Source: an uncultured Collinsella sp.
GTDB taxonomy: Bacteria > Actinomycetota > Coriobacteriia > Coriobacteriales > Coriobacteriaceae
Assembly (NCBI GenBank): GCA_902493145.1
Contig: CABUOA010000052.1
Location: 1 to 9,855 of the forward strand
Reading direction: 5' to 3'
Length of the DNA: 9,855 nucleotides
A program made the position numbers and the translations under genes. Within the stretch, counting starts at the first letter, position 1, and each line of letters begins with the position of its first letter. Below the pieces are notes generated by a model, which was not told where the DNA came from, made no database searches, and saw only the letters and a list, made by a program, of their open reading frames with translations. Below are positions 1 to 5,356 of the stretch, piece by piece.

Positions 1-2
1 CC

Positions 3-116
3 TATGTGCGGCGTAGGCCGCTTATTAGCCCGTCCAAGAATTGGGGCGCAGTTCAGCGTTGGCTTGGGGTCCGTTATATCCCGGATGGTAACGGGCCGAT
101 TATTGTCAAGTTATAG
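3..116 (+). CDS. Possible C-terminal fragment of an unidentified gene
   Basis: The frame starting at base 3 stays open from the window edge to a TAG at 114-116 and gives 37 residues ending in GNGPIIVKL. Its codon choice is compatible with coding DNA. I do not recognise the protein. A second frame, starting at base 1, is also open to about base 126, so an open frame here carries little weight. It would be the 3' end of a gene lying mostly outside the window. Confidence 0.25.
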   Translation, partial: YVRRRPLISPSKNWGAVQRWLGVRYIPDGNGPIIVKL

Positions 117-169
117 CAAAGTATAGCGACGTACAGCAAAGTATAGTGAAATATAGCAAGCCGTATAGC
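112..169. repeat. TATAGC array with 10-bp period
   Basis: Copies of TATAGC or a one-base variant start at 112, 122, 132 (TACAGC), 142 (TATAGT) and 152, exactly 10 bp apart. A sixth copy at 164 is shifted by 2 bp. Most are followed by a short purine-rich AAA/AAG/GAC stretch. A spacing of one helical turn puts every copy on the same DNA face, as in iterons or arrays of protein-binding sites. The function is unknown. Confidence 0.6.
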
Positions 170-172
170 GCG

Positions 173-200
173 CCTTGATTATCAACCCTTGATTATCAAC
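173..200. repeat. Tandem 14-bp repeat, each copy a dyad
   Basis: CCTTGATTATCAAC occurs twice, back to back, at 173-186 and 187-200, with no mismatch. Each copy contains the perfect 11-bp palindrome TTGAT-T-ATCAA, so this reads like two adjacent sites for a dimeric DNA-binding protein. It directly follows the TATAGC array. No confident gene starts just downstream. Confidence 0.6.
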
Positions 201-275
201 CGTCCGTATTTCACAGCAACTTATAACAGGCTCGGGGTGCCAATTTGGGGTGCGGTAGTGCTGCGTCACGAAAAG

Positions 276-424
276 GGCCTATCTACTACGTTTAAGCCGC
301 AGGGGTCAACCATAGTCGGCTTTTTCGAAAATCGACAAGCTGTCTACCTGCGGTTTTGTTTTCACGGTTTTCGGTATGGCCGAGGCTATCCGTGTTAACG
401 TAGTAGATGGGCCACTTTTGTGGC
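276..424. repeat. Long nested stem-loop element
   Basis: The outer arms 276-293 and 396-413 pair at 16 of 18 positions around ATCTACTACGT. Inside them CCGCAGG (297-303) pairs with CCTGCGG (347-353), and at the centre GTCG (315-318) pairs with CGAC (333-336) around the palindrome TTTTCGAAAA (322-331). A small hairpin, GCCAC-TTTT-GTGGC (411-424), sits on the right edge. The whole could fold as one imperfect rod in either strand. It could be a REP- or MITE-like repeat or a structured RNA. An open frame across it (189-398) is not credible as a gene. Confidence 0.55.
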
Positions 425-460
425 AAGGGGGCCGATCTGCGGGCCAGGGTAGCTAAAAGA

Positions 461-495
461 GCCCCGTCCCAAAAAGACTGATTGGGAGCTGGGGC
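461..495 (+). promoter_or_regulatory. Hairpin upstream of the gntR gene
   Basis: GCCCC-G-TCCCA (461-471) pairs with TGGGA-GCT-GGGGC (483-495): two 5-bp helices separated by a small internal loop. No run of T follows, so it is not a typical intrinsic terminator. It ends 63 bases before the chosen gntR start and may be part of its leader or promoter region. Confidence 0.3.
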
Positions 496-558
496 GTGTC
501 GATGAGATAGTATTACGTGATGAAATTCGACAAACCGTGGGCTTCATCCGAGGGCTTT

Positions 559-1251
559 ATGGAACAACACCAGCATTATCAGAGCCTGCAAGATCAGGCA
601 TACAACGCACTGCGCTCCAAGATCATCTATGCCGAGCTTAAGCCCGGCACGCGCCTTTCGGCGATTGGTCTGGAAAAGGAGACGGGGATCGGGCGCACGC
701 CCATTCGCGAGTCCTTTGTGCGCCTGCGCGAGCAAGAGCTGGTGGAAACGCGTCCCAAGAGCGGCACCTACGTCTCTAAGATCAGCATGGAACACGCCGA
801 GAATGCCTGTTTCTTGCGCGAGAAACTCGAAAGAAGCGTACTCATTAAATGTTGTTCGGCTGCCACGTCCGAGCAAAAGCATCGGCTCGAGCAGATTCTT
901 GCCGAGTCCGAGTCGCTCGACCATAGCGAGACGCGTCGCTTTTTCGACTTGGATAACCTGTTTCATGAGACGTGTTTTGAGATTGCCGGTCGTCACATGC
1001 TGTGGGATTGGATGAAGAGCGTCAACACGCATTTTGAGCGATACAACTGGTTGCGTATGGTGTCGCAGGATCTGGACTGGGAGCCGATCCGTGGGCAACA
1101 TCGCCGGATTCTTGAGGCCATTAAGAAGGGCGATACCGACACGGCGAGCTACCTGGCAGAGACGCACCTACATCTAATGCCCGAGGAGCAGGGCCCGGTT
1201 ATCGCCTTGCATCCCGACTACTTTGAGCTGTCCAAAGACTCGGCAATCTAA
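559..1251 (+). CDS. GntR-family transcriptional regulator (FadR/FCD type)
   Basis: This is a DNA-binding regulator of 230 residues. Residues 10-74 form a GntR winged helix: the recognition region reads TGIGRTPIRESFVRL and the wing ends in KSGTYVS. The C-terminal half is an all-helical FCD ligand domain. Its expected metal or ligand residues are visible as D132-x3-H136 (DNLFH), H181 in GQHRRIL and H203 in ETHL. Members of this subfamily often sense sugar acids or other carboxylates. I chose ATG 559 because GAGGG lies just upstream and the N-terminus then has normal family length; GTG 517 and ATG 520 in the same frame would add 14 or 13 residues. It converges on eda, so control of the KDG genes is possible but unproven. 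The ligand cannot be read from the sequence. Confidence 0.88.
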   Translation: MEQHQHYQSLQDQAYNALRSKIIYAELKPGTRLSAIGLEKETGIGRTPIRESFVRLREQELVETRPKSGTYVSKISMEHAENACFLREKLERSVLIKCCSAATSEQKHRLEQILAESESLDHSETRRFFDLDNLFHETCFEIAGRHMLWDWMKSVNTHFERYNWLRMVSQDLDWEPIRGQHRRILEAIKKGDTDTASYLAETHLHLMPEEQGPVIALHPDYFELSKDSAI

Positions 1252-1268
1252 TTCGTCCTCTTTATTAG

Positions 1269-1331
1269 TTGCGGTTAAATAGGGACTGTTTTGCGGCTTT
1301 GGCGGCGTAAGCAGTCCGTATTTCACCGCAA
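1269..1331. repeat. 20-bp inverted repeat with 23-bp spacer
   Basis: The arm at 1269-1288 pairs with 1312-1331 at 18 of 20 positions; the right arm contains CAGTCCGTATTTCACCGCAA. It begins 18 bp after the gntR stop. The right arm recurs, at 17 of 18 bases, at 202-219. No T-tract follows the stem on the plus strand, so it is not an obvious terminator. Confidence 0.6.
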
Positions 1332-1360
1332 GTGCGGGGGTGCAATCGGGGCATGAAAAG

Positions 1361-1425
1361 GCTGCGGCGCCGCTTGGAGGAAAAGACCGGAAGCAAGGGT
1401 CCATTCCTCCAGACGGCGCCGCAGC
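1361..1425. repeat. 21-bp GC-rich inverted repeat
   Basis: GCTGCGGCGCCG plus CTTGGAGGA (1361-1381) pairs with 1405-1425 at 19 of 21 positions across a 23-nt loop. It is the second of the stem-loops between the convergent gntR and eda genes. It could help stop transcription from gntR, but no U-tract follows. No gene is visible in it. Confidence 0.6.
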
Positions 1426-1474
1426 TGTTTTGGTGGACTGGATTATGTTGAGTCGGTTGATTGACCGGGAAAGC

Positions 1475-1575
1475 AAAGCGGCTCGGGGGCGTGTCGCTTC
1501 CGTCACGTTCTATCAGCATACAAGACGGTTTTGGTTCTTGTTCGTGACGGAAACGGCGCGCTTCCGAGCCGCTTT
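1475..1575. repeat. 33-bp imperfect inverted repeat (large hairpin)
   Basis: The arms 1475-1507 and 1543-1575 pair at 28 of 33 positions. All five mismatches are transitions, so one strand's RNA would largely keep G-U pairs. The left arm opens AAAGCGGCTCGG and closes TTCCGTCACG. The 35-nt loop contains a smaller hairpin, CAAGA (1521-1525) with TCTTG (1536-1540). It could be a miniature mobile element or a structured RNA. It lies just beyond the proposed eda terminator. Confidence 0.6.
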
Positions 1576-1576
1576 A

Positions 1577-1612
1577 AAAGAAAGGGGGCGAGGTCTAGGA
1601 CACGCCCCCTTT
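1577..1612 (-). terminator. Intrinsic terminator for eda
   Basis: On the minus strand a perfect 10-bp stem, AAAGGGGGCG with CGCCCCCTTT (1603-1612 and 1581-1590), with a 12-nt loop, is followed by CTTTT. It begins 18 bases after the eda stop codon. The stem could also act weakly on plus-strand transcripts arriving from gntR. Confidence 0.7.
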
Positions 1613-1630
1613 AACGATAGAGGGCTAAAC

Positions 1631-2272
1631 CTAGCCGCGGACCTTCTTGACGACGTCCATGGCCTCGCGGGCGATCTGCTCGACCTTGGAAAAGTCGCCG
1701 TCGGCGAACAGGGCCGGCTTGACCATCCAGGTGCCACCACAGGCGATGATGGCGCTGGAGCTCAGGTACTCCTCGACGTTGGCGGTGCTCACGCCGCCGG
1801 TGGGCATAAAGCGATGACCGACAAACGGAGCGGCGAGGGCCTTGATGGTGTTGAGGCCACCATACTGAGCCGCAGGGAAGAACTTGGTGACCTTGAGGCC
1901 CAGATTCTCGGCAGCAGTGACCTCGGAGGGGGTCACGGTGCCGGGAAGGACGGGCAGGTCGATGTCGATGCAGTGCTTCACGACGTCCTCGTTGTAACCC
2001 GGCGAGACGATGAACTTGGCACCGGCGGTGCGGGCCTGCTCAACCTGCTCGACGGTCAGGACAGTGCCGGCGCCGACGCACATCTCGGGCTCGGCCTCGG
2101 CCATAGCGGCGATGCACTCGGCGGCGCAGGCAGTGCGGAAGGTGACCTCGGCGGACTTCATGCCGGCTGCCATAAGGGCATGGGCGAGCGGTGCGGCGTC
2201 CTCGACCTTGTCGAGCACGACGACCGGCACGATGCCCAGGGATTCAAGCGTGGTGTAGAACTGATCGAACAT
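1631..2272 (-). CDS. eda: KDPG aldolase (2-keto-3-deoxy-6-phosphogluconate aldolase)
   Basis: This is a cytosolic class I aldolase that cleaves 2-keto-3-deoxy-6-phosphogluconate to pyruvate and glyceraldehyde 3-phosphate, the last step of KDG use. The protein has 213 residues, normal for the family. Visible motifs in order are AEVTFRT with the general-base Glu42, GAGTVL (67-72), SPG (90-92), PGTVTPSE (110-117), VTKFFPA with Schiff-base Lys130, PTGGV (157-161) and a late GGTW. The start at 2272 follows GGAA six bases upstream. An open extension to 2380 adds 36 unrelated residues that overlap a structured leader, so I rejected it. It lies downstream of kdgK on the same strand across a 254-bp gap and has its own terminator. 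It could share the kdgK transcript or have its own promoter. The same family also includes 4-hydroxy-2-oxoglutarate aldolase activity. Confidence 0.95.
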   Translation of the reverse strand: MFDQFYTTLESLGIVPVVVLDKVEDAAPLAHALMAAGMKSAEVTFRTACAAECIAAMAEAEPEMCVGAGTVLTVEQVEQARTAGAKFIVSPGYNEDVVKHCIDIDLPVLPGTVTPSEVTAAENLGLKVTKFFPAAQYGGLNTIKALAAPFVGHRFMPTGGVSTANVEEYLSSSAIIACGGTWMVKPALFADGDFSKVEQIAREAMDVVKKVRG

Positions 2273-2312
2273 AGTGTTCCTTTCGATGTGAGGCGCGCAC
2301 GGGCGCGTGATT

Positions 2313-2393
2313 GCCAAAGAAGATTGGCCATGAGCCGGTTCCGGATTGGTTATCGGAGGCACTGCTTGGGTCACAAGCAATTTCGGAACCGGC
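2313..2393 (-). promoter_or_regulatory. Structured leader upstream of eda
   Basis: A perfect 10-bp inverted repeat, GCCGGTTCCG (2334-2343) and CGGAACCGGC (2384-2393), encloses a smaller hairpin that on the minus strand reads GCTTG-TGACC-CAAGC. A further short stem, GCCAA/TTGGC (2313-2328), lies closer to eda. These stems could be a leader RNA structure or paired protein-binding sites. I cannot place a convincing promoter here. Confidence 0.4.
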
Positions 2394-2472
2394 TACGAGG
2401 CCAGTCGTGAAGGAATGCCAGACAAAACCGGAATGGGACTAAGTGGTTCTACCTGGCCGGAGGAATCGGGGA

Positions 2473-2512
2473 GCGGGCTGCAGAGATATGGGTATGGAAA
2501 GCTGCGGCCCGC
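2473..2512 (-). other. Hairpin just after kdgK
   Basis: GCGGGCTGCAG (2473-2483) pairs with CTGCGGCCCGC (2502-2512) at 10 of 11 positions, beginning 14 bases after the kdgK stop on the minus strand. No T-run follows, so it is more likely a 3'-end-protecting or weak Rho-assisted structure than an intrinsic terminator. Read-through into eda therefore remains plausible. Confidence 0.4.
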
Positions 2513-2526
2513 GGAATGGGGATGGC

Positions 2527-3561
2527 TTAGCGCGCGACGCGGGTGCCACCGTCGGCGGCGGATGCCACGGCTGCGATCTCGTCTGCGGTTACCAGGTTGG
2601 AATCGCCCTTGATAGTGAGCTTGAGGATCGAGGCCGCGATGGCGTAGTTGACGGCGTCTTGCGGGTCAAAGTCGTTGATGAGGGCATGGACGAGGCCGGC
2701 GTTGAAAGCGTCGCCGGCGGCAACGCCCTCGAGCACGTGCACGTCGTGAGCAGGGGAGAACCAGTGCTCGCCGCTCTCGGCGTCAAAGAGCATGCCCATC
2801 CAAATGGAGCGCTCGACGCAGGAGATGTTGCGGACGACCGAGGCGACCTTCTTGCAACCGTACTCGGCGCAGATCTGACGGGCCATCTCGACGTAGGTGT
2901 CGCGCTCCTCGATGCCGTGGGCAAGGGAGCCGGAGACGCAGGCCATACCGAGGCCGGCAGGAGCGTCCTCGTCGTTGGCAATGCAGATGTCAACGAGCGG
3001 CAGGAGTTCCTTCATGGTGGCCTGCGACTTCTCGGGCGACCACATCTTGCCGCGATAGTTCACGTCGCACACGGTGGTGATGCCTTTGGCGCGGCAGGCG
3101 GTGAGGGCATCCTTGCAGGCGGCGGCCATCTCGTCGGAGACGGCGGGCGTCACGCCGGAGAAGTAAAAGACATCGACACCCTTGAGGATCTCGTCCCAGT
3201 CAAAGACGTCGCGCTTGGCCATGTTGATGGCAGAGTACTTGCGGTCGTAGACGCAGCCGTTGCCGCGCTGCGAGGCGCCGACCTCAAACACATAGGAGCC
3301 AAGACGGTCGCCCTGGCGCACGACGCGCGAGGTATCGACGTCGTAGACCTTCAGCGAACGCAGGGCGCACTCGCCCAGACGGTTGGCCGGGACAACGGAG
3401 ACGTAAGCTGCCTTGTCACCCTGGTAGGCCAGGGAAAGCGCGGTGTTGGCCTCGGCGCCGCCGTAGCGGACATCAAACTCGGTCGCCTGCTCAATGCGCA
3501 GATGGTCTTTGGGCGAGAGCCTCATCATGATCTCGCCGAAGGTAAGAACCGTTTTACCCAT
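2527..3561 (-). CDS. kdgK: 2-keto-3-deoxygluconate kinase (PfkB family)
   Basis: This sugar kinase probably phosphorylates 2-keto-3-deoxygluconate with ATP to give KDPG, the substrate of the neighbouring aldolase. It has 344 residues, typical for PfkB kinases. The N-terminus FGEIMMRLSP and GGAEANTALSLA (residues 34-45) match the KdgK-like subgroup, and DVNYRGKMW (166-174) is a characteristic KDG-kinase stretch. The ATP-site motif VAAGDAFNAG carries the catalytic base Asp284. The start at 3561 has AAGGAG about 8 bases upstream; a longer open frame from 3648 runs through a hairpin and was rejected. The leader carries LacI-type operators and an 18-bp hairpin. Fructokinase is an alternative within the family, but the pairing with eda and the NYR motif favour KDG. 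Confidence 0.92.
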   Translation of the reverse strand: MGKTVLTFGEIMMRLSPKDHLRIEQATEFDVRYGGAEANTALSLAYQGDKAAYVSVVPANRLGECALRSLKVYDVDTSRVVRQGDRLGSYVFEVGASQRGNGCVYDRKYSAINMAKRDVFDWDEILKGVDVFYFSGVTPAVSDEMAAACKDALTACRAKGITTVCDVNYRGKMWSPEKSQATMKELLPLVDICIANDEDAPAGLGMACVSGSLAHGIEERDTYVEMARQICAEYGCKKVASVVRNISCVERSIWMGMLFDAESGEHWFSPAHDVHVLEGVAAGDAFNAGLVHALINDFDPQDAVNYAIAASILKLTIKGDSNLVTADEIAAVASAADGGTRVAR

Positions 3562-3604
3562 GGTCGCGCAGCTCCTTCTTGCTCGTGCGTACACCTTTGA
3601 TATG

Positions 3605-3662
3605 GCGTTGGCACGGAGGTGCCAAGACGGTAGGGTGCATCTTTGCACCTCCGTGCCAACGC
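3605..3662 (-). promoter_or_regulatory. Perfect 18-bp inverted repeat in the kdgK leader
   Basis: The arms 3605-3622 and 3645-3662 are perfect reverse complements (GCGTTGGCACGGAGGTGC on the plus strand) around a 22-nt loop. The left arm plus 3 loop bases is also a palindrome by itself, TTGGCAC-GGAG-GTGCCAA (3608-3625), and GGTGC (3634-3638) can pair with GCACC (3645-3649). These pairings compete, as in leader switches. No T-run follows on either strand, so this is not a simple terminator. It sits 43 bases before the kdgK start codon. Confidence 0.6.
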
Positions 3663-3666
3663 TTGC

Positions 3667-3693
3667 CGAAATCGGTTTACGAAATCGGTTTCG
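3667..3693. promoter_or_regulatory. Two tandem LacI-type operators
   Basis: CGAAATCGGTTTAC (3667-3680) and CGAAATCGGTTTCG (3680-3693) repeat with a 13-bp step. The second is a near-perfect dyad around a central CpG, broken only by one T/G pair; the first has decayed outer bases. This is the classic form of LacI/GalR-family operators. They lie between the divergent kdgK and lacI starts, downstream of the proposed kdgK -10 and upstream of the lacI -10, so one repressor could control both genes. Confidence 0.6.
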
Positions 3694-3704
3694 TTTCGAG
3701 TTGT

Positions 3705-3732
3705 AGTATACTCACCTACAGCGTTTTGCAAG
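3705..3732. promoter_or_regulatory. Divergent promoter core for kdgK and lacI
   Basis: AGTATACT (3705-3712) is a palindrome and so offers a TATACT -10 box on both strands. For kdgK (minus strand) the box is 3710-3705, with CTTGCA (3732-3727) at a 16-bp distance as a fair -35. For lacI (plus strand) the box is 3707-3712, and its upstream contacts would fall inside the operators; no good -35 is visible there. Predicted from sequence only. Confidence 0.45.
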
Positions 3733-3796
3733 CGAGATTTTTAAAAAAATGCCTAAAATGGCTCAGACTGCCGACAATTGGGAAACGGGGTGCGCT

Positions 3797-4819
3797 ATGG
3801 CGCAGATGAGGATTAAGGACATTGCTGCCGAGGCGGGCGTGAGCCCGGCCACGGTCTCGCGCTATCTCAACAACCGCCCCGGGCAGATGACCGAGGAAAC
3901 CCGTGCTCGCATCGCGGCAGTTATCGAGCGCACCGGCTATCGTCCACGTGCCGCCGCGCGCAATCTGCGCAGCTCGCGTACCAACCTCATCGGCGTGATC
4001 TTGGCCGACATTGCTAACCCGTTCTCCAGCGCCATGCTCGAAGGGCTTTCCGCTAGTGCCGCCGCGCGCGGCTGCTCGCTTATGACTGCCATTAGCGGCA
4101 ATGATTCCGCCAAGGAAGCAGAGTCGCTCACCAGACTTATCGATGCCGGTGTGGACGGCCTGGTCGTCAACACCTGCGGAGGCAATGACGAGGCGATCGC
4201 CGCGGCAGCGGGGCGTCTGCCCGTTGTGCTGCTCGACCGCGATGTTGCCGACGGCGGTGTCGATCTGGTGACCTCCAACAACCGTGAGCTGGTCGCCGGC
4301 CTGGTAGACGCCTTGGCTGTCGCGGGCAGCGAGCGCCTGTGCCTGCTCACCGAGGCAAGCGATGACAGCCCCGTGCGTCGCGAGCGTGCCGAGGCCTTTG
4401 CCGACGAGCTTTCGCGACGCGGCCTTGCGGGTGAGGTCGTCACCCTGGCCGATGGTGGCGCCACGGGTGTCAGTCGCCTGGACGAGACCATCCGCGGCTA
4501 TGCGGGTAAAAAGCTCGGCCTCATTGCCGTCAACGGCCTGGTCTTTCTGCGCCTGACCGAGGCGCTGGCCCAGCTGGGGCCCTCGTTGCCGGCGGGTCTC
4601 AAGATTGCAACGTTTGACGACTATCCCTGGAACCACGTCCTCTTTGGCGGTGTGACCACGGCAGCGCAGGACACTCTTACCATTGCCGAGCGCGTAGTCG
4701 AGCGCCTGTCCGAGCGTATCGACGTTGTTACCACTACGGTGGGCGATGCCGCAAAGCTCGCCCCCAAGCGCATCGAGATCCCCGGCCACATCGAACACCG
4801 CGCTTCGACCTCGTGCTAG
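3797..4819 (+). CDS. LacI/GalR-family transcriptional regulator, probably KdgR-like
   Basis: This is a dimeric repressor of 340 residues, the usual family length. Residues 5-27 form the LacI helix-turn-helix (IKDIAAEAGVSPATVSRYLN). The hinge region follows (YRPRAAARNLRSSRT), then a periplasmic-binding-protein-like sensor domain that starts IGVILADIANPFSSAMLEG and ends near FDDYPWN. I chose ATG 3797 because the HTH then begins at the normal distance; in-frame ATGs at 3749 and 3758 have poor ribosome-binding sites and would add 16 or 13 atypical residues. The gene diverges from kdgK, with two LacI-type operators between them, so it probably represses kdgK and itself. Bacillus subtilis KdgR, also LacI-type, controls a kdg operon, which is a useful precedent. 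The inducer, possibly KDG or KDPG, is inferred. Confidence 0.9.
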   Translation: MAQMRIKDIAAEAGVSPATVSRYLNNRPGQMTEETRARIAAVIERTGYRPRAAARNLRSSRTNLIGVILADIANPFSSAMLEGLSASAAARGCSLMTAISGNDSAKEAESLTRLIDAGVDGLVVNTCGGNDEAIAAAAGRLPVVLLDRDVADGGVDLVTSNNRELVAGLVDALAVAGSERLCLLTEASDDSPVRRERAEAFADELSRRGLAGEVVTLADGGATGVSRLDETIRGYAGKKLGLIAVNGLVFLRLTEALAQLGPSLPAGLKIATFDDYPWNHVLFGGVTTAAQDTLTIAERVVERLSERIDVVTTTVGDAAKLAPKRIEIPGHIEHRASTSC

Positions 4820-4826
4820 TTTGTGT

Positions 4827-4856
4827 GATAATATATAGATAATGTCATACAGGAGG
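4827..4856 (+). promoter_or_regulatory. Promoter-like AT-rich segment and strong RBS of the toxin-antitoxin operon
   Basis: The AT-rich stretch TGATAATATATAGATAATG (from 4826) offers two -10-like GATAAT boxes, at 4827 and 4838. AGGAGG (4851-4856) is spaced 5 bases from the ATG at 4862. The bases from TGA (4826) to TCA (about 4847) form an imperfect dyad, which could be an operator for the RelB-like domain encoded next. The exact -35 is unclear and would lie in the end of lacI. Confidence 0.4.
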
Positions 4857-4861
4857 TATCC

Positions 4862-5356
4862 ATGGCTGCGTCTGTACTGAGTGTACGAGTGGACTCGTCA
4901 ATTAAAGATTCATTTGCCGAGCTATGCGAAGAACTCGGCATGACTTCGTCTGTAGCGGTCAATATGTTTATGAGGCAGATGCTGCGCGAGCGCTCGCTGC
5001 CGTTTGTTCCTTCACTTGGCAAAAACTCTGCGAGCGAAAACGTCGCCGCAGACATTTTGGATACTGCTCAGATTGAGTCAGCCGTCCGTGAGGCGGCCAG
5101 CTCGATTCCCGCCATCAAAACCGTGATTCTTTTTGGCTCGTATGCCCGTGGCGAGGCACGCGCCGATAGTGATATTGACTTGCGTCTCGAAGTCGATCGC
5201 GATCAGGGCTTTGGCCTTTTCGCGTTGTCGGCGTTTGGTGAGGCGGTGCGCAAAGAAACCGGGAGGCAGGTTGACCTCGTCTCGAGTGATCATCTTGATG
5301 ACGATCTTGCCGCGGTAATCGAGCGCGAAGGAGTGATCCTTTATGATCGCGCGTAA
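4862..5356 (+). CDS. MntA-like nucleotidyltransferase antitoxin with N-terminal RelB/DinJ-like domain
   Basis: This 164-residue protein appears to be a two-domain antitoxin. Residues 5-50 resemble RelB/DinJ antitoxins: a short strand (LSVRVDSSIKDSF), then ELGMTSSVAVNMFMRQ and RERSLPF, the ribbon-helix-helix part that binds operator DNA. Residues 70-164 form a minimal nucleotidyltransferase (MNT). FGSYARG carries G92-S93, S103-D104-x-D106 supplies two metal-binding aspartates, and D138 in QVDLVSS is the likely third. In characterised HepT-MntA pairs, MntA neutralises the HEPN toxin by adding AMP to a tyrosine. Its last 14 bases overlap the toxin start, so the two are translationally coupled. 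Stand-alone MntA proteins have no RelB-like part; the fusion probably adds autoregulation. Its composition is less GC-rich than its neighbours, suggesting acquisition. Confidence 0.85.
   Translation: MAASVLSVRVDSSIKDSFAELCEELGMTSSVAVNMFMRQMLRERSLPFVPSLGKNSASENVAADILDTAQIESAVREAASSIPAIKTVILFGSYARGEARADSDIDLRLEVDRDQGFGLFALSAFGEAVRKETGRQVDLVSSDHLDDDLAAVIEREGVILYDRA

Noticed and set aside
112..200. CRISPR array
   Set aside because: The repeats are 6 and 14 bp long with no 30-40-bp unique spacers, and no cas genes are near.
189..398. 69-residue open frame on the plus strand
   Set aside because: It starts inside the 14-bp tandem repeat, runs through the long nested hairpin and resembles no family I know. 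Its codons reflect repeat structure, not selection for protein.
2334..2395. tRNA-like fold on the minus strand upstream of eda
   Set aside because: The 10-bp stem is too long for an acceptor, and there is no D-arm, anticodon arm or GTTCRANNC T-loop.
1340..2410. 356-residue open frame on the plus strand
   Set aside because: It is antisense to eda and crosses three inverted repeats. The frame stays open because of the GC-rich codon pattern of the real minus-strand gene.
2443..3600. 385-residue open frame on the plus strand
   Set aside because: Antisense shadow of kdgK. Its repetitive Gly/Asp/Val composition is typical of such shadows, and the minus-strand frame has full PfkB motifs.
3605..3662. 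Intrinsic terminator between kdgK and lacI
   Set aside because: The stem is strong, but neither strand has a T-run after it, and it lies upstream of both divergent genes, where a terminator has no target transcript.
3716..4798. 360-residue open frame on the minus strand
   Set aside because: Antisense shadow of the LacI-type regulator, with no recognisable domain.
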